Shown: positions 36,988-48,164 of the stretch, piece after piece | How the letters are laid out: every line of letters starts with the position of its first letter | Position numbering within the stretch: position 1 is the first letter of the stretch | Assembly: GCF_029852145.1 (NCBI RefSeq) | Contig: NC_079970.1 | Coordinates: 17,835,831-17,899,830, forward strand | Reading direction: 5' to 3' | Length of the DNA: 64,000 bases | DNA from: Microplitis mediator | Lineage: Eukaryota > Arthropoda > Insecta > Hymenoptera > Braconidae | The notes under the pieces: model-generated | Databases searched by the model: none | Told to the model about the DNA's origin: nothing | What the model saw: the letters and a program-made list of their open reading frames with translations, nothing else | Made by a program: the position numbers and the translations under genes

Positions 36988-37744
36988 TAAATCATTTCAA
37001 TCGGATCGATTTTCAGAAATTATATTTTCAGTAGATATTCGTGCTTCTAGGTCATTACGGTCACGAACTATTGTTTTGAGGATGTTTAGGTCTACATGTA
37101 TTAAGTACATGTACGGGATTGTATATGTACATATGACATCATTGGACGGATCAAATAATTTTAGGTGTATTGAAAAAAAAGTATTTTTCCTCCCGGAATT
37201 CAAAATACTATCGATTTTCAGCTTTCCTAAAGTAAACGTATTCTTACTGCAAGAAACCTGGTATGATTCCCACAGCAATACCGAGTTTTATTGTAAAACT
37301 TTATAGTATGTTACTATAGTAAATGCCGTGGTGTCTCCTGCGCTTACATACTTATCCTATAGCAATTTTTGTTTCCCGCGTTTTTACTTCATGTTATTAT
37401 GAGATAGAATTAAGAGTGAAAGTGTCAACAAATGTTAAAACAAGGCGTGCAATATTCGTTTTCATAATTATTGAATTATTGATTAATATTTATTTATTTT
37501 TCGTCTCAATTGTTAATAATACATCTATTATAATAAAAAATGCTCCTTTTTACATAAATCCATGCATGTCAATAAAGTAAGGTTACGTTCATTTTATTTG
37601 AATTGTTGTATTATGCCTACAGCAATACCAAGTTTTGCTACAGTCAGTATACTTACTGCTGCGTGAAATAAACTTTGGTATTTTTACTACAAGAATACCA
37701 GTATTGCTACCAGAACAAAAAATTTACTGGGAGGAAAAATACTT
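36988..37744. other. Intergenic DNA with CAGCAATACC motifs
   Basis: CAGCAATACCGAGTTTTATT at 37274 recurs as CAGCAATACCAAGTTTTGCT at 37620, and CTACAAGAATACCAGTATTG at 37687 is an inverted relative. These look like pieces of a degraded element. The open frames here have no support. Confidence 0.4.
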
Positions 37745-38184
37745 TTTCTCACCTCCGGGCGGAAAGCGTCAACTTTCGTCCCGCTGTGCAAAACGAAGTT
37801 GCCGCTTCCCGCCTCCGTCGAGGAGAAATAGTATATTACACACCTAGGGAAGTAAAGTAAGAAATGTCTCAGATCGCATGTAATTGTTGGCCGAGGCGAA
37901 GCCGAGGTCAACAAACATGTGATCTGAGGCTTTCTTATTTACTTCCCGAGGAGTGTATACTATTTTTCTCCTCGACGGAGGCGGAAAGCGGCAACTTCGT
38001 TTTGCACAGCGGGACGAAAGTTGACGCTTTCCGCCCGGAGGTGAGAAAAATAGTATACACTCCTCGGGAAGTAAATAAGAAAGCCTCAGATCACATGTTT
38101 GTTGACCTCGGCTTCGCCTCGGCCAACAATTACATGTGATCTGAGACATTTCTTACTTTACTTCCCTAGGTGTGTAATATACTA
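37745..38184. mobile_element. Palindrome chain, locus 4 (A-P-A'-P')
   Basis: Four modules in strict alternation. A (37745-37828) holds CCTCCGGGCGGAAAGCGTCA and AACGAAGTTGCCGCTTCCCG, a foldback in itself. P (37829-37962, 134 bp) runs from TAGTATATTACACACCTAGG to CCCGAGGAGTGTATACTA, with GGCCGAGGCGAAGCCGAGGT at its centre. A' (37963-38050) is the inverse of A. P' (38051-38184, 134 bp) is the inverse of P with apparently one base changed. The near-identity of P and P' implies recent formation or correction. Four overlapping open frames here are translations of the same palindromes on both strands and are not called as genes. Confidence 0.75.
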
Positions 38185-38198
38185 TTTTTCTCAGTGTA

Positions 38199-38492
38199 AC
38201 AAATTATGGTATGGGTTAGTTCCAGAATGAGCCGATAGGTTGCACTGTGTCACAAGAGAATGAGTGAGGATCGTAGCTTGCTGCATTTGAGCGCCAAAAT
38301 CCTCACTCCCCTATCTAAAAATTCCCATAGAATCTACTCAACTGCGACAAAAACCGCATAGAAACCAATACAGTCTATACGGTTTTTGTCGCAGTTGAGT
38401 GGATTCTATGGGAATTTTTGAATAGGGTCGTGCTCTTGTGACACCGCGCAACCTGTCGGCTTGTTCGGGAACTAACCCGTACAATAATTTGT
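38199..38492. mobile_element. Inverted-repeat element hosting a nested MITE
   Basis: The outer arms pair ACAAATTATGGTATGGGTTA / TAACCCGTACAATAATTTGT and GCCGATAGGTTGCACTGTGT / ACACCGCGCAACCTGTCGGC. The site is split by the element at 38309-38427. Non-coding. Confidence 0.65.
38309..38427. mobile_element. 119-bp MITE with CCCTATCTAAAAATTCCCAT ends
   Basis: Nearly perfect hairpin: CCCATAGAATCTACTCAACT and GCGACAAAAACCG on the left, their inverses on the right. CCCTATCTAAAAA pairs with TTTTTGAATAGGG. Its high arm identity suggests a young insertion. Ends resemble those at 39099-39248. Confidence 0.7.
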
Positions 38493-39098
38493 CAATTACC
38501 ATACTAATATCATAAGTAGCTATTATTCATTTATTTTACTAAGCATTATACTTTTAGAAAAAATAAATCGATGTTACATCTTTCAGCAATTGAAACAATT
38601 AATGGCAATCAAATCTTATTCAAATTCAAATTAATTAAAAATTGACTTCCCGATTAAATAATACTTTTGCAAGAAATAAAACTTCTTCATTTTTTTTTTT
38701 CACCGGAAATTTCAACTTCCTGCTGTAGAAATTAAAAGTTTTAAAAAAATTAAATTATTGGTTCGGATTCGACTTTCCGACTATGACTATTCAACAAATA
38801 TCAATATTTCAAGATCCTAGAAATCGTTATTGACCATTTTTAAATGAATGTCCGGCTAAGCTAATTTTCATTGTAAAATATCTTTGGAACAAATCAATCG
38901 ATTCAAACGCTTGCGGTAACCAAAAGTGTCGAATAAAAATGTCAGTTGAGAAGTTTTTACATTATTTTGATCATAAAAATTAAAGCATTTGTTTATTTAT
39001 ATTCACGTCATATAATTTATAGACAACTGAAACTGTTTGTCTAAAAATTTAATCAGATCTAAGTCTTAATAGCCGCAAAGTAATTCAAACCTACCCCC
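38493..39098. other. AT-rich intergenic DNA, no gene recognised
   Basis: No open frame of note and no repeat ends identified. Confidence 0.4.
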
Positions 39099-39248
39099 CC
39101 TGTTTAGAAAATCTCATAGAATTCAATAGATTCTCATAAATTCCTATAGAGATTTTATAAGAATGAATGAGTTCTATGCGAAGTGCTATAGTTAAGTATA
39201 AGACCTTATACATACAGCTATAAGAATCTATCGGATTTTTTAAGCAGG
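39099..39248. mobile_element. 150-bp MITE with CCTGTTTAGAAAATCTCATA ends
   Basis: The left end CCTGTTTAGAAAATCTCATA is matched by the inverted right end CCTGCTTAAAAAATCCGATA. A C-run precedes the left end. Related in end sequence to the MITE at 38309-38427. Confidence 0.6.
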
Positions 39249-41808
39249 GCCATCAATTCCAGAGATATCACTACATAAATTACGGTTTTCGTTTAAAAAT
39301 ATATTCGAATTGAATCGAACGATTTGAATGTACTTTGTCACACAATTGAAAATCACGATTTCGTTGAATCATAAAATTTTTCAAATTAATAAATTTAAAA
39401 TAGTGTTTTTTTCAGCTCAAAAAGAGTGGCAAATTTGATGATAGACCCGCAAGGTCGACCATTTTCTGTAATATTTTTTTTTCGTATTTTTTCAATGCAG
39501 TTTATATTGAGTTTAAAAATAATAAAATTTCTAACAAATGGAATACAAAAAAAAAATACTATTCGTGAACCTTCATCATGTTTTTATTATATACATTAAA
39601 CATCATATCTCTTTGTTACATTTATTTTTCGTTCTCTTTAATTATATTTTCAGTTCTTCAACCGTTTTTAACATTAGCCATTATTTATTTATATTTAAAC
39701 ATTCCCCCATTTATTTATTTAACGTGAGTTTTTTTTTCATATTCATTCTTTCAAAGGAAGCATTGAAGTCATATTATTAAAAATATATATATGCCTAGAA
39801 CCGCACATTATAAAATGTACATTCATTTTTATTTTAATAATGTATAAACACAAAGATATTAACTTATTTTCTACAAAAATAAATATCCCATTTTCAATGG
39901 CTATCAAGAACTTTTACAATGTAGAAGTGATTCAAGACAACCTGTCGGTAACTGGATATCTTAATTGAATCTCTATAAGAGAAGCGCAATTAACGAGCCT
40001 GACGTGTAATTGAAAATTACTTGAGAAAACGTTCTCCTATTTTTCATCATGATCCCACGCTTTTTATTTTATTCTACTTCCATTAATAAAATGTCAGAAT
40101 TGTAAAACACAGATTGACAATATTACATAGCAATCTATCGATTTAATTTCATACTTAGTATCACGTGTTCTTGTTATTATTTTTTTTACGTCAATACTGA
40201 CAAATTATTAATTAAGTTTCAATCATAAACCAGAAGATTTTATATTTCTCATAAGAAATTATTTCAAATATGTTTTTTATAGTTTACCAAGTGGCACAAA
40301 ATTATTTTTTTTCATTTTGGCAATTAAAGACAATGATCAGTGATAAAAGAAACACTCACCCAGTTCATTAAAAAAAGTCTTGCCTCTATAAATATGAATA
40401 AAAAAAAAAATAGCTAAAGGAAGTCCAAAAAAGTCAGAAAGCTCGCGATTCGCAATATAGTTAACAGTAAATTTAAAGCTCGAGTAAGTAAGATAGCAAA
40501 TAGGTGAGTTGTTATAACTTTTTATTGGAGAACCGTACTACGATGCGGCTTGAACCTTACTGAATCTAAACTACTCACCATGGGCAACGCGTCCGCGCAA
40601 TACACACGATACAGTTACTGACAAATTGTCGATTTAATTATTATAAGCTAAATAATTATTATCACATATCAATTACTCAAAATAAAATGCAAACAGAAAA
40701 TTAATTAAAGTTTATTGATTAATAAAAAATAAAAACTCATCTGAATTAATTTTTTTTTTATGCAAAAGAACATATCGAGAGAAGAAATGTTATTGTAATA
40801 TAATAAAAAAAAAGAATAAAATAAAATAAAAATGAAAAATTGAATGAAAATAAAAGATTAATGTATACATCTGGTTAGTTACTTAAGTCTTTATAATAAC
40901 AGTCAAAATTATTCAAGATATTATATAAGTATTTGCTTGAAGAGTGAAGACAGCTTGAGGATTAAAATACACTCTAGTTTTCTTCCATCCTTCCTTCTAT
41001 TACTTATACTTTAGTATAACTACTAACTACTGTGCTGGGAAAACTTTAAGGAATAGCCAAACTTGGCCACGTTGAACCACATTCATATTCAACTCTCGTA
41101 ACTTTTTTCTTTATTTTATTTTTACTCTTACTCAATCAGACCGAGTTTTGTGATGAATTTTTCGAACTTGATTTAACGTCAAGGGACTAGATAGTTTCAA
41201 AATTAAATGAAAAATGTTTTTATGAGCTAAATTTCGGATAAAAGTTTTCATTGAACCATTATTCTTTCACGGTAAATTAATGAAAATTATTTTTTAACGA
41301 TGAAATTAATGGTTTATTAGAAATAAAATTAAAATAATCTATTTATATCCCCGTAATTTGCCGCTCTTTGAGCACTAAAACATTATTCGCAAAACCTGAC
41401 AGTTTAAATTGAGTAAAATAATCGAATAATGTTAATAAATTGATACCAAAATTATTGTTTTGGTTTGGCTTTGTTATATTTTCAAGTTGAATAGTTATAT
41501 TAATATAATTTACAATTACGATAGTCGATAATATAAATTTTTATTTTCTTTATATTTAGTTTCAAATAAAATGTGGAATTAACTATAAAAACTGTCACAG
41601 ACATCGGACGATTTTTAAAAGTATTAAGTAAATAAATAAATAAATGAATAAAATGGTTGCATTATACATAAAGAAATGTTGAACACCTCAAAATGCAAAT
41701 TTTCTTAATTATTGTTTAAAAATCATAATAAACTGTTTACATAAAAACCTATCAATTTTCTGATGTCTGCAATTTTCAGTGTCACTTTCATGACTGAGAA
41801 GGTTATGA
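39249..41808. other. AT-rich intergenic DNA, no gene recognised
   Basis: The open frame at 39538-39780 is Phe/Ile/Leu/His-rich from T-rich DNA and lacks a domain. TAAA-type runs at 41630-41647 may be a retrotransposon tail without recognisable body. Confidence 0.4.
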
Positions 41809-42012
41809 TACACAAAAAAAAGAATTTATCTGCTCTAACAAATTTTTTGTATTATGAATTGAAAACGACGCAATTTTCTTGGGGTGAGAAAAAATTTTTT
41901 TGAGCGAAAAAAAATGTCTTATGCCAAGATATTTTTTCTAGTCCGAAGAAAATTTTTGTTTTTATTACACAATGCAACATTTTTCTTGCGCAAAGAAACC
42001 CTTTTCTGTGTA
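41809..42012. mobile_element. 204-bp element with TACACAAAAAA ends
   Basis: Left end TACACAAAAAAAAGAATT, right end TTTTCTGTGTA. Internal TTTTTCTTG/CAAGAAAA-like words occur on both strands. Same size and end type as 42731-42935, so probably one family with a TA target. Confidence 0.5.
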
Positions 42013-42127
42013 GTACTTACTTTTCCCTTCTTACTGCAGCTATCCATTTTTTCTTTGATTCAATTTCGATGAAGCAACCAGAAATTTATAAAATTTGTAA
42101 TCATTTTTTTTGCTCTTATGTTTGCAG

Positions 42128-42285
42128 TTCACAACACAGCAACTTAGATGGCTCATTTTATTTTCTTCAATTAAAAAAAAAAATTTTTGGAGCGAATACT
42201 ATCGTTCCCACTGTTACAGATGGCGTACGTGTAGTTCTACCAATGCACGAATCTTGGAATTTCTGCCTCGAAACTGATATCGGAG
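42128..42285 (+). other. Candidate isolated exon (weak)
   Basis: A pyrimidine-rich tract ending TTATGTTTGCAG gives a good 3' splice site at 42127, and CGGAG followed by GTACGTAC gives a fair 5' splice site at 42286. The 158-nt interval is open in one frame, whose second half reads VPTVTDGVRVVLPMHESWNF. An 11-base A-run within it is unusual for a coding exon. No partner exon or domain is recognised, so this may be chance. Confidence 0.2.
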
Positions 42286-42524
42286 GTACGTACTTTCAAC
42301 CGAGGTGTAAAGAATAATTTTTATGCTCACTATAGATATCTTTACAGTATAGAATTTGTTGGATAAATTTCACGTAGAATTATTCAACAAATACAAATGA
42401 AAATGCTAGTTTCGATTTTTTTAATTAAAAAAAAAAAAAAAAAATTTATTGACGTGAAAAATTCATTGGATTCAAATAAAATTTATGGAAAGTTTTTTTT
42501 ATATTTTCGATAAGAATCCATGGG

Positions 42525-42730
42525 ATAGAAGTACCATTTATGGCCGCTGTTCTATTTATCGACATTTAATACTTTATTTTAGTTCATGAAAAAGTATAAA
42601 AAAAAATTGCATGGTGATAGTGTGGTAAAAATATCTTTGAAAAAATTAATTGTCATTGCATTTTTAAAAAATTATATCAATTTTCTAAGTGTCCGAAACT
42701 GACCCTAAAAAGTGGCCAGAACGGTACCTC
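42525..42730. mobile_element. Inverted-repeat element with GGTACC/GGCCAC ends (copy 2)
   Basis: Left end GATAGAAGTACCATTTATGG, right end AAAAGTGGCCAGAACGGTAC, inverse to the copy at 16601-16842. The next element at 42731 abuts or cuts its right edge. Confidence 0.6.
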
Positions 42731-42935
42731 TACACACAAAAAAACATTCTCGACTGAAGGTAAATATTCTTGATTCAAGAAAATTTTTATGGAGACCGAA
42801 ATTTTCTCAGATAAAGTAGAAATCTTCTCCAACCAAGACGAATTCTCTTGGCTCAAGAAAATCTTGACTTGGTTCCCGAAAACGTTTGTCTTCAAAAATA
42901 TTTTCTTGACTCAAGATATCTGTTTTTTCTGTGTA
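42731..42935. mobile_element. 205-bp element with TACACA-AAAAA ends
   Basis: Left end TACACACAAAAAAACATTCT, right end CTGTTTTTTCTGTGTA. The motif TTCTTGATTCAAGAAAA and inverted versions recur through it. A fragment of the same family is at about 44556-44612. The open frames on both strands are by-products. Confidence 0.55.
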
Positions 42936-43677
42936 CCCTACAATTATAAAAACAATTTTCATTTAGTTGGGAAAATTATAAAAGGAAATTTTAGTTTGAT
43001 CAGGGACAAGCTAAAAACTTTTTGAAATTTAAATTTAAAAGAAAATTAATAATAACTATAAAAATATTTCCCTCCTAGTTAAATGTAAGAGTAATCGTGT
43101 AAAATTAAAAATTAATTAAGTACGATATTATAAAATATTTGAATATGGAAGAGCAAGTACACCGCAGAATTCAAAGCTCCAGAGATTTTGCCTCTATCCC
43201 GACCTTATCAGAGCACTGAGATAAATAATTCTTCAACGATATCCAGAATCCCAATGGTGTAGTAAACAATATTTTCCTGGGAATTCAATAGGCTCGGGCG
43301 ACAGTAGTGATATTTATAAATTTACAAAGCAATAATACAACTCTACAGTATTGCCCAAATAAAAATAAAGGGAATAAAATACAGAAAATAAAAACTGAAA
43401 GATAAAAGAAAAGTTGGAGCGTAAAACATATAAAAAAAAAAAAAAAAAAAGTGTATGAAGATAAAATTTATAAAGTACTCTAATGCATCATCTGACTACT
43501 TTAATATTTATATAATTTTTTTTAGTTCTTTTTCTCTCGAGAAAACTTTAGTTATATTAAAGCTTGGCACATTTCGCCTCACAAGTAGAATCAATGTCAG
43601 TGTAAAGGATATATTCCGTTAAAATTGCTAGATGCAATAAACGGTCAAAGTATATGTTATAAAAAAAATTAGTTTAA
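42936..43677. other. AT-rich intergenic DNA, no gene recognised
   Basis: No coding support; an A-run lies at 43431-43450. Confidence 0.4.
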
Positions 43678-44116
43678 GGGTGTGCGAATAATTCAAACTT
43701 ACGAATTATTCGTGTCGTAATCATAATATTCGATTCGAATTATTCGTTAGTTTTTGAAATATATGAAAAATCTAAATTATTGTAATAACCCGGGAAAAAA
43801 AGTTTAGATCTACGTTTTGTCTATATCTGCTCAGATCAAATCAGATCTGGTGATACCTATTCATACTTTTACATATCTAAACTTTTACATATCTAAACTT
43901 TTACATATCTAAACTTTTTTTCCCAGTAAATTTTTTATAATTGATCACGAGTTAAATAAAAATTGCATGCTTAAAGTTCGAACCGAACATTCGAATTTTA
44001 ATTGAAGAACTCAAAAAATTATGAATAATTCAAAAACTAACGAATTCGAAAAGTGACGAATAATTCAAATTTTTCAAAAATTTGAATTCGATTCGATTTT
44101 CACACTATTCGCACCC
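43678..44116. mobile_element. hAT-like inverted-repeat element with GGGTGTGCGAATA ends
   Basis: The left end GGGTGTGCGAATAATTCAAA is matched by the inverted right end (TTCACACTATTCGCACCC). TTATTCGTTAGTTTTTGAA pairs with TTCAAAAACTAACGAAT inside. Ends of this kind are common in hAT-group MITEs. A second hairpin element sits inside, and a 13-base C-run follows the right end. Confidence 0.6.
43789..43925. mobile_element. Nested hairpin with CCCGGGAAAAAA ends and 17-bp tandem repeats
   Basis: CCCGGGAAAAAAAGTTTAGA pairs with TCTAAACTTTTTTTCCCAG. Three tandem copies of ACTTTTACATATCTAA(A) lie near 43866-43914. AGATCAAATCAGATCTGG in the centre resembles the GATCAGACCTGAT words in the element at 55317. 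Confidence 0.6.
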
Positions 44117-44125
44117 CCCCCCCCC

Positions 44126-46078
44126 TCAAATTTGTTGTATGAAATTTAATTAAAAATACTTGATTGATAAAAATTAAAAAAATAATTTTAATAATAATAA
44201 ATTAAAGTTTGTATAGAAATTTATCAAATTATAATTAATAAATTGATGTTTGCATACGTAGAGATATTTTTAGCAAGAATTACCCAAAAAGTATGATACT
44301 CTGAGGGCGTGTGGTAAATATTTAAATTTTTTCTACAAGTGTTACTGTCAGACAATGTCGTTGAGTTGATTGAAAGTTTCACTTCAAATTGACGGCAAGT
44401 TTTTCTGTCAAATTACATTCAGATGACGGCAGTAGATTTGCATCAACTTGCACGCAAGCATTATCCAGCCGAGGCTTACCAGAAACTTGTCGTTAAGTTA
44501 GCTGAAAATGTTTCACTGCAGAACTTGCTAAGCAATAATATTTCGAGTGTGGCTAGGGTATTCTCTTGAATCAAGAATATTTACCTTCAGTCGAGAATTT
44601 TTTTTTCTTGGCGGAAGATAACTCATGGCCTGTTCGTCTACTTGCTCTGGACTACTCTGAGCAAGCCCGAAAAATTTTGTAAGTGAACGACATTTTACAA
44701 ACGCTATATATTTATATAATTCAAATAGTTGATGTTCGAATAATATGCGAATTAACATAATTATTAAAATTATAAATTGTTAATTAAACACGGGACATTT
44801 TTTAGTAAATTAATTAAAAAAAAAAAAATTATGAGTGGCGGCAACTTGATCATTATAACAAATCATGATATATTTTCAACCATTACATATAAGAATAAGG
44901 AAAAATAATCTTATTCGTCAAGAAATTTCTAGAGTAAAATAATTTTTAATGTTTCAATTGACAATCGGATTATTTTGGTATTAATCGGCTCTCCTCAGAA
45001 CAACTCAGAGCAAGCAACTGAACACGCCATTATACTTTTATGAAATAATAATATTTTAATTTATCGTCTGAAGTTAAATGTTTTTTAAGCTGTATGAAAG
45101 TATTATATTAGTGATGCTTGATTTATTTGAAAACTTTTTTAACTTATCGATGCAAATTTCCTTACAATTTTTATTAAACGACTTAAATAATTGTATTTAT
45201 ATATATTCTTTACTTCGTATTAATTTAGAATTAAAGAAAATGAATAGAATAATGGGACGCGAAAACTAATGAATTTTTCGTGAAAAAAATTTCAATCATA
45301 AAATAAATCAATATTTTGATTATTAAAAATTATATTTAAATTCATAAGAATAAATTGACTTGCCAAAATTATACTATAATTTTGTTGAAAAGTATAAAAA
45401 TTATATTTCAAATTGTTTATTTATAGTGACGGAATTAAGAATTTTCTTTGTTTTTTTTTTGTCCCGACTTTATAAAGGATTAAAATATACGATAATTATG
45501 AGATAAATGTTGATAAAATTACTGAGTTCCATATAATTTATTGTAGACTATTTACAGTATTTAATATTTTAAAGCAATTTATAATTTACTGTCTTAGTTT
45601 ACAGGAACCGAAGTAAACAATGTATATAGCTGGTGACTCTCCAATCGATTGGCGGCATAATACAAATTTAATACGGTGACAACAAGATCACTTTACAGAC
45701 GAGGAAAAATTTATCTCCATTGCTTTAAACTTTAACTTAATAATATATCAAAAGCATCAAATAATAAATCAATCATCAAAATTTTAATTATTGCTATTTG
45801 TTAAACGTTATGTTTTATTAAAATAATTAACAAGAGCATACATATCTTTAATTAATACCCTAATAGTTTTATTAATAATTTCTATCATTAATTTAGAAAA
45901 TAATTTTATATCTAAATATATATGTATTAGTCCCAGTATAATTACGTCGACTAACCATCACTTTCTGAAACAGATTTTCTTGATACGGGTGAAGCAGACC
46001 TATAAAAATAAATAATTTGTAAAATTGTTGTTGCATTTATCACTTAACGGTATTCTCAGACAATGTCCTCCAGTTTTT
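44126..46078. other. AT-rich intergenic DNA with a MITE fragment
   Basis: The fragment at about 44556-44612 (TCTTGAATCAAGAATATTTA) belongs to the 42731-42935 family. Less AT-rich DNA at 44340-44530 has no coding signature. The open frames at 44528-44758 and 45078-45269 lack support. Confidence 0.4.
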
Positions 46079-46963
46079 AAGGCCATTCTCAGACAGTGCC
46101 CACCACTTTTTAAAAATTTTCAATGACTTTCAACTGTCATAAGCGTATCAAATTTTTATCAATTAATTAAATAAAAATAAAAGCATTAATTGAAAAAAGG
46201 ACAACGTAGTCGTAATTTTGCCGATATATAGATTTAAAAAAAAATTCTTTACACTTGATATCAATTAAGAGTTAAACAAAATTCAATCAAACCGATTAAT
46301 AGAGACAACTAAAACTACCAAAAGTTATATGTATAATAGCCCGAGAAATAGGATCGCTAATTTAGTCAACAATGATTGCTCAAACCTCTAATTATTTGAC
46401 ACTTCGACCACATCGTTTGTGTCATCGGTTAAACGAATACTTCTAACCAATCACAACTAGTCTGATGAACAGTTTAATCTTTTCTTTTTGTAATAATTAC
46501 TCTCAGAAATATTATTTCCATACTGCTACTAAGTTAAAGTTATATAGTAAATGAAATGAAATTAATTTTAATTAATTTTTAATAAAATTTTTGTTTTTCG
46601 CCTAAAGCTTAAATTTATTTGTATGTAAACTTAATATATAAAGACGATTGGCGTTTGAATAAATAAATAAATAAAATTCGTTAAATAAATTTCAGTAAAA
46701 TCGTCATGTCAATTTTATAATTCGAATTTTTTAATTTTGTTCGCTAAAATTTATTCAACAAATTTCGTTCAACTCCCAATTGATATCAATTGTAAGTAAT
46801 TTTTTTAAAATTCTATATCTCAGCGAAATTACGACTACGTTGTCCTATTTTCAATTAAGGTTTTCATTTTTTTTTAATTAATTAATAAAATTTTAATACG
46901 GTTATGACAGCTGAAAGTCATTTCATATTTTTAAAAAGTGGGGGACACTGTCTGAGAATGCCT
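46079..46963. mobile_element. 885-bp element with inverted arms, AAGGC-ATTCTCAGACAGTG ends
   Basis: The left end AAGGCCATTCTCAGACAGTG is matched by the inverted right end CACTGTCTGAGAATGCCTT. Each arm carries GGACAACGTAGTCGTAATTT and ATTGATATCAATT. The spacer (about 46295-46690) includes a GAATAAATAAATAAATAAAA run at 46656-46677, possibly a retrotransposon tail. No ORF. Confidence 0.65.
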
Positions 46964-47425
46964 TTAAAAATATGAAATGACTTTCAGCTGTCATAACCAT
47001 ATTCCAATTTTATTAATTAATGAAAAAAAAAATTAAAACCTTAATTGAAAATAGGACAACGTAGTCGTAATTTCGCTGAGATATAGAATTTTAAAAAAAT
47101 TACTTACAATTGATATCAATTGGAAGTTGAACGAAATTTGTTGAATTAATTTTAGCATACAAAATTTGGAAATTCGAATTATAAAATTGACATGAAGATT
47201 TTACTGTAATTTATTTTACAAATTTCGTTTAATTCCTAATTGATATCAATCCTAAGTAATTTTTTTTTAAATCTATACCTCGGCAAAATTACTACTACGT
47301 TGTCCTTTTTTCAATTAATGCTTTTATTTTTATTTAATTAATTGATAAAAATTTGATACGCTTATGACAATTGAAAGTCATTGAAAATTTTTAAAAAGTG
47401 GGGGGTATTGTCTGAGAATGGCCTT
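46690..47425. repeat. Large palindrome plus third inverted arm of the same family
   Basis: Arms at 46690-46963 (inverted) and 46964-47213 (direct) abut and form a palindrome of about 520 bp, centred near 46964. A further inverted arm at 47214-47425 ends CTGTCTGAGAATGGCCTT. All share GTTGTCC, the ATTGATATCAATT core and the GACTTTCAGCTGTCATAACC block. Confidence 0.65.
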
Positions 47426-48164
47426 AATAAAATCATATAAATTATTAGAGAACTCGAAGTAAAAAAGATCGTTCCAAAATAGTTTATTACAGTGAACTTA
47501 CAAATTTGAATTTTGAATTGATCATTTCCGAAACTTTTGAAAAATTCAAGAGTAAAATAAATTTCAATAATTGGTGAAAATTTTTTTTTTAATGTTCTTA
47601 ATACCAGCAAAATTTTCAAGTCCAATTATTTTTGCTAAAGAAAATTCAGAAAAACGTGCCTAAAAAGTACTCAGTTAAAATTTTTTTTACTCATGAATAC
47701 TTTCAAAATTCCAAAAATTATCAACTCAAAGTTCAGAATTATATCAAACTGGGAAGTTCACGGTTATGAGTGTTTTTGGAACATTTTTAGAACGAACTTT
47801 TTTTTACACGGGAAGATATCGATGCTCAATTGCTATCGAAATAAATGGGTTTGATTCGATATTTAAAAAAAAAATTTCCAATCGTAATTTTACACTATCA
47901 ATACATGGAATTGGTACATTAATTGTAGTGAATCATTATTGTGGTGCGCATTTAAACGGATTCAATAAATGTTAGCAGAAAAAAAAATCAGCGGGCAATT
48001 AAATTGATCAATTATCCAGCAATAAATACTGATCATAAGAAGATAAATTGAGCATTATGTAAATAAATATAGTAGGTAACAATAATGTCTACAAAATTAT
48101 GCTAACTATTGATGGGATAGATGACAAAAAAGTATTTATGATTAAAATAATAATTGAATAGTAA
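47426..48164. other. Intergenic DNA downstream of CTR9
   Basis: On the minus strand the nearest AATAAA is about 680 bases after the apparent CTR9 stop (plus-strand TTTATT at about 47482), so this stretch may hold 3' UTR or a further CTR9 exon. The frames at 47362-47625 and 47766-47975 show no domain. Confidence 0.35.

Noticed and set aside
37635..38149. Several open frames with shared peptides such as TKVDAFRPEVRK, also seen at 24031-24300
   Set aside because: They are translations of palindromic A and P modules on both strands, so the same peptide appears in mirror positions; no gene structure.
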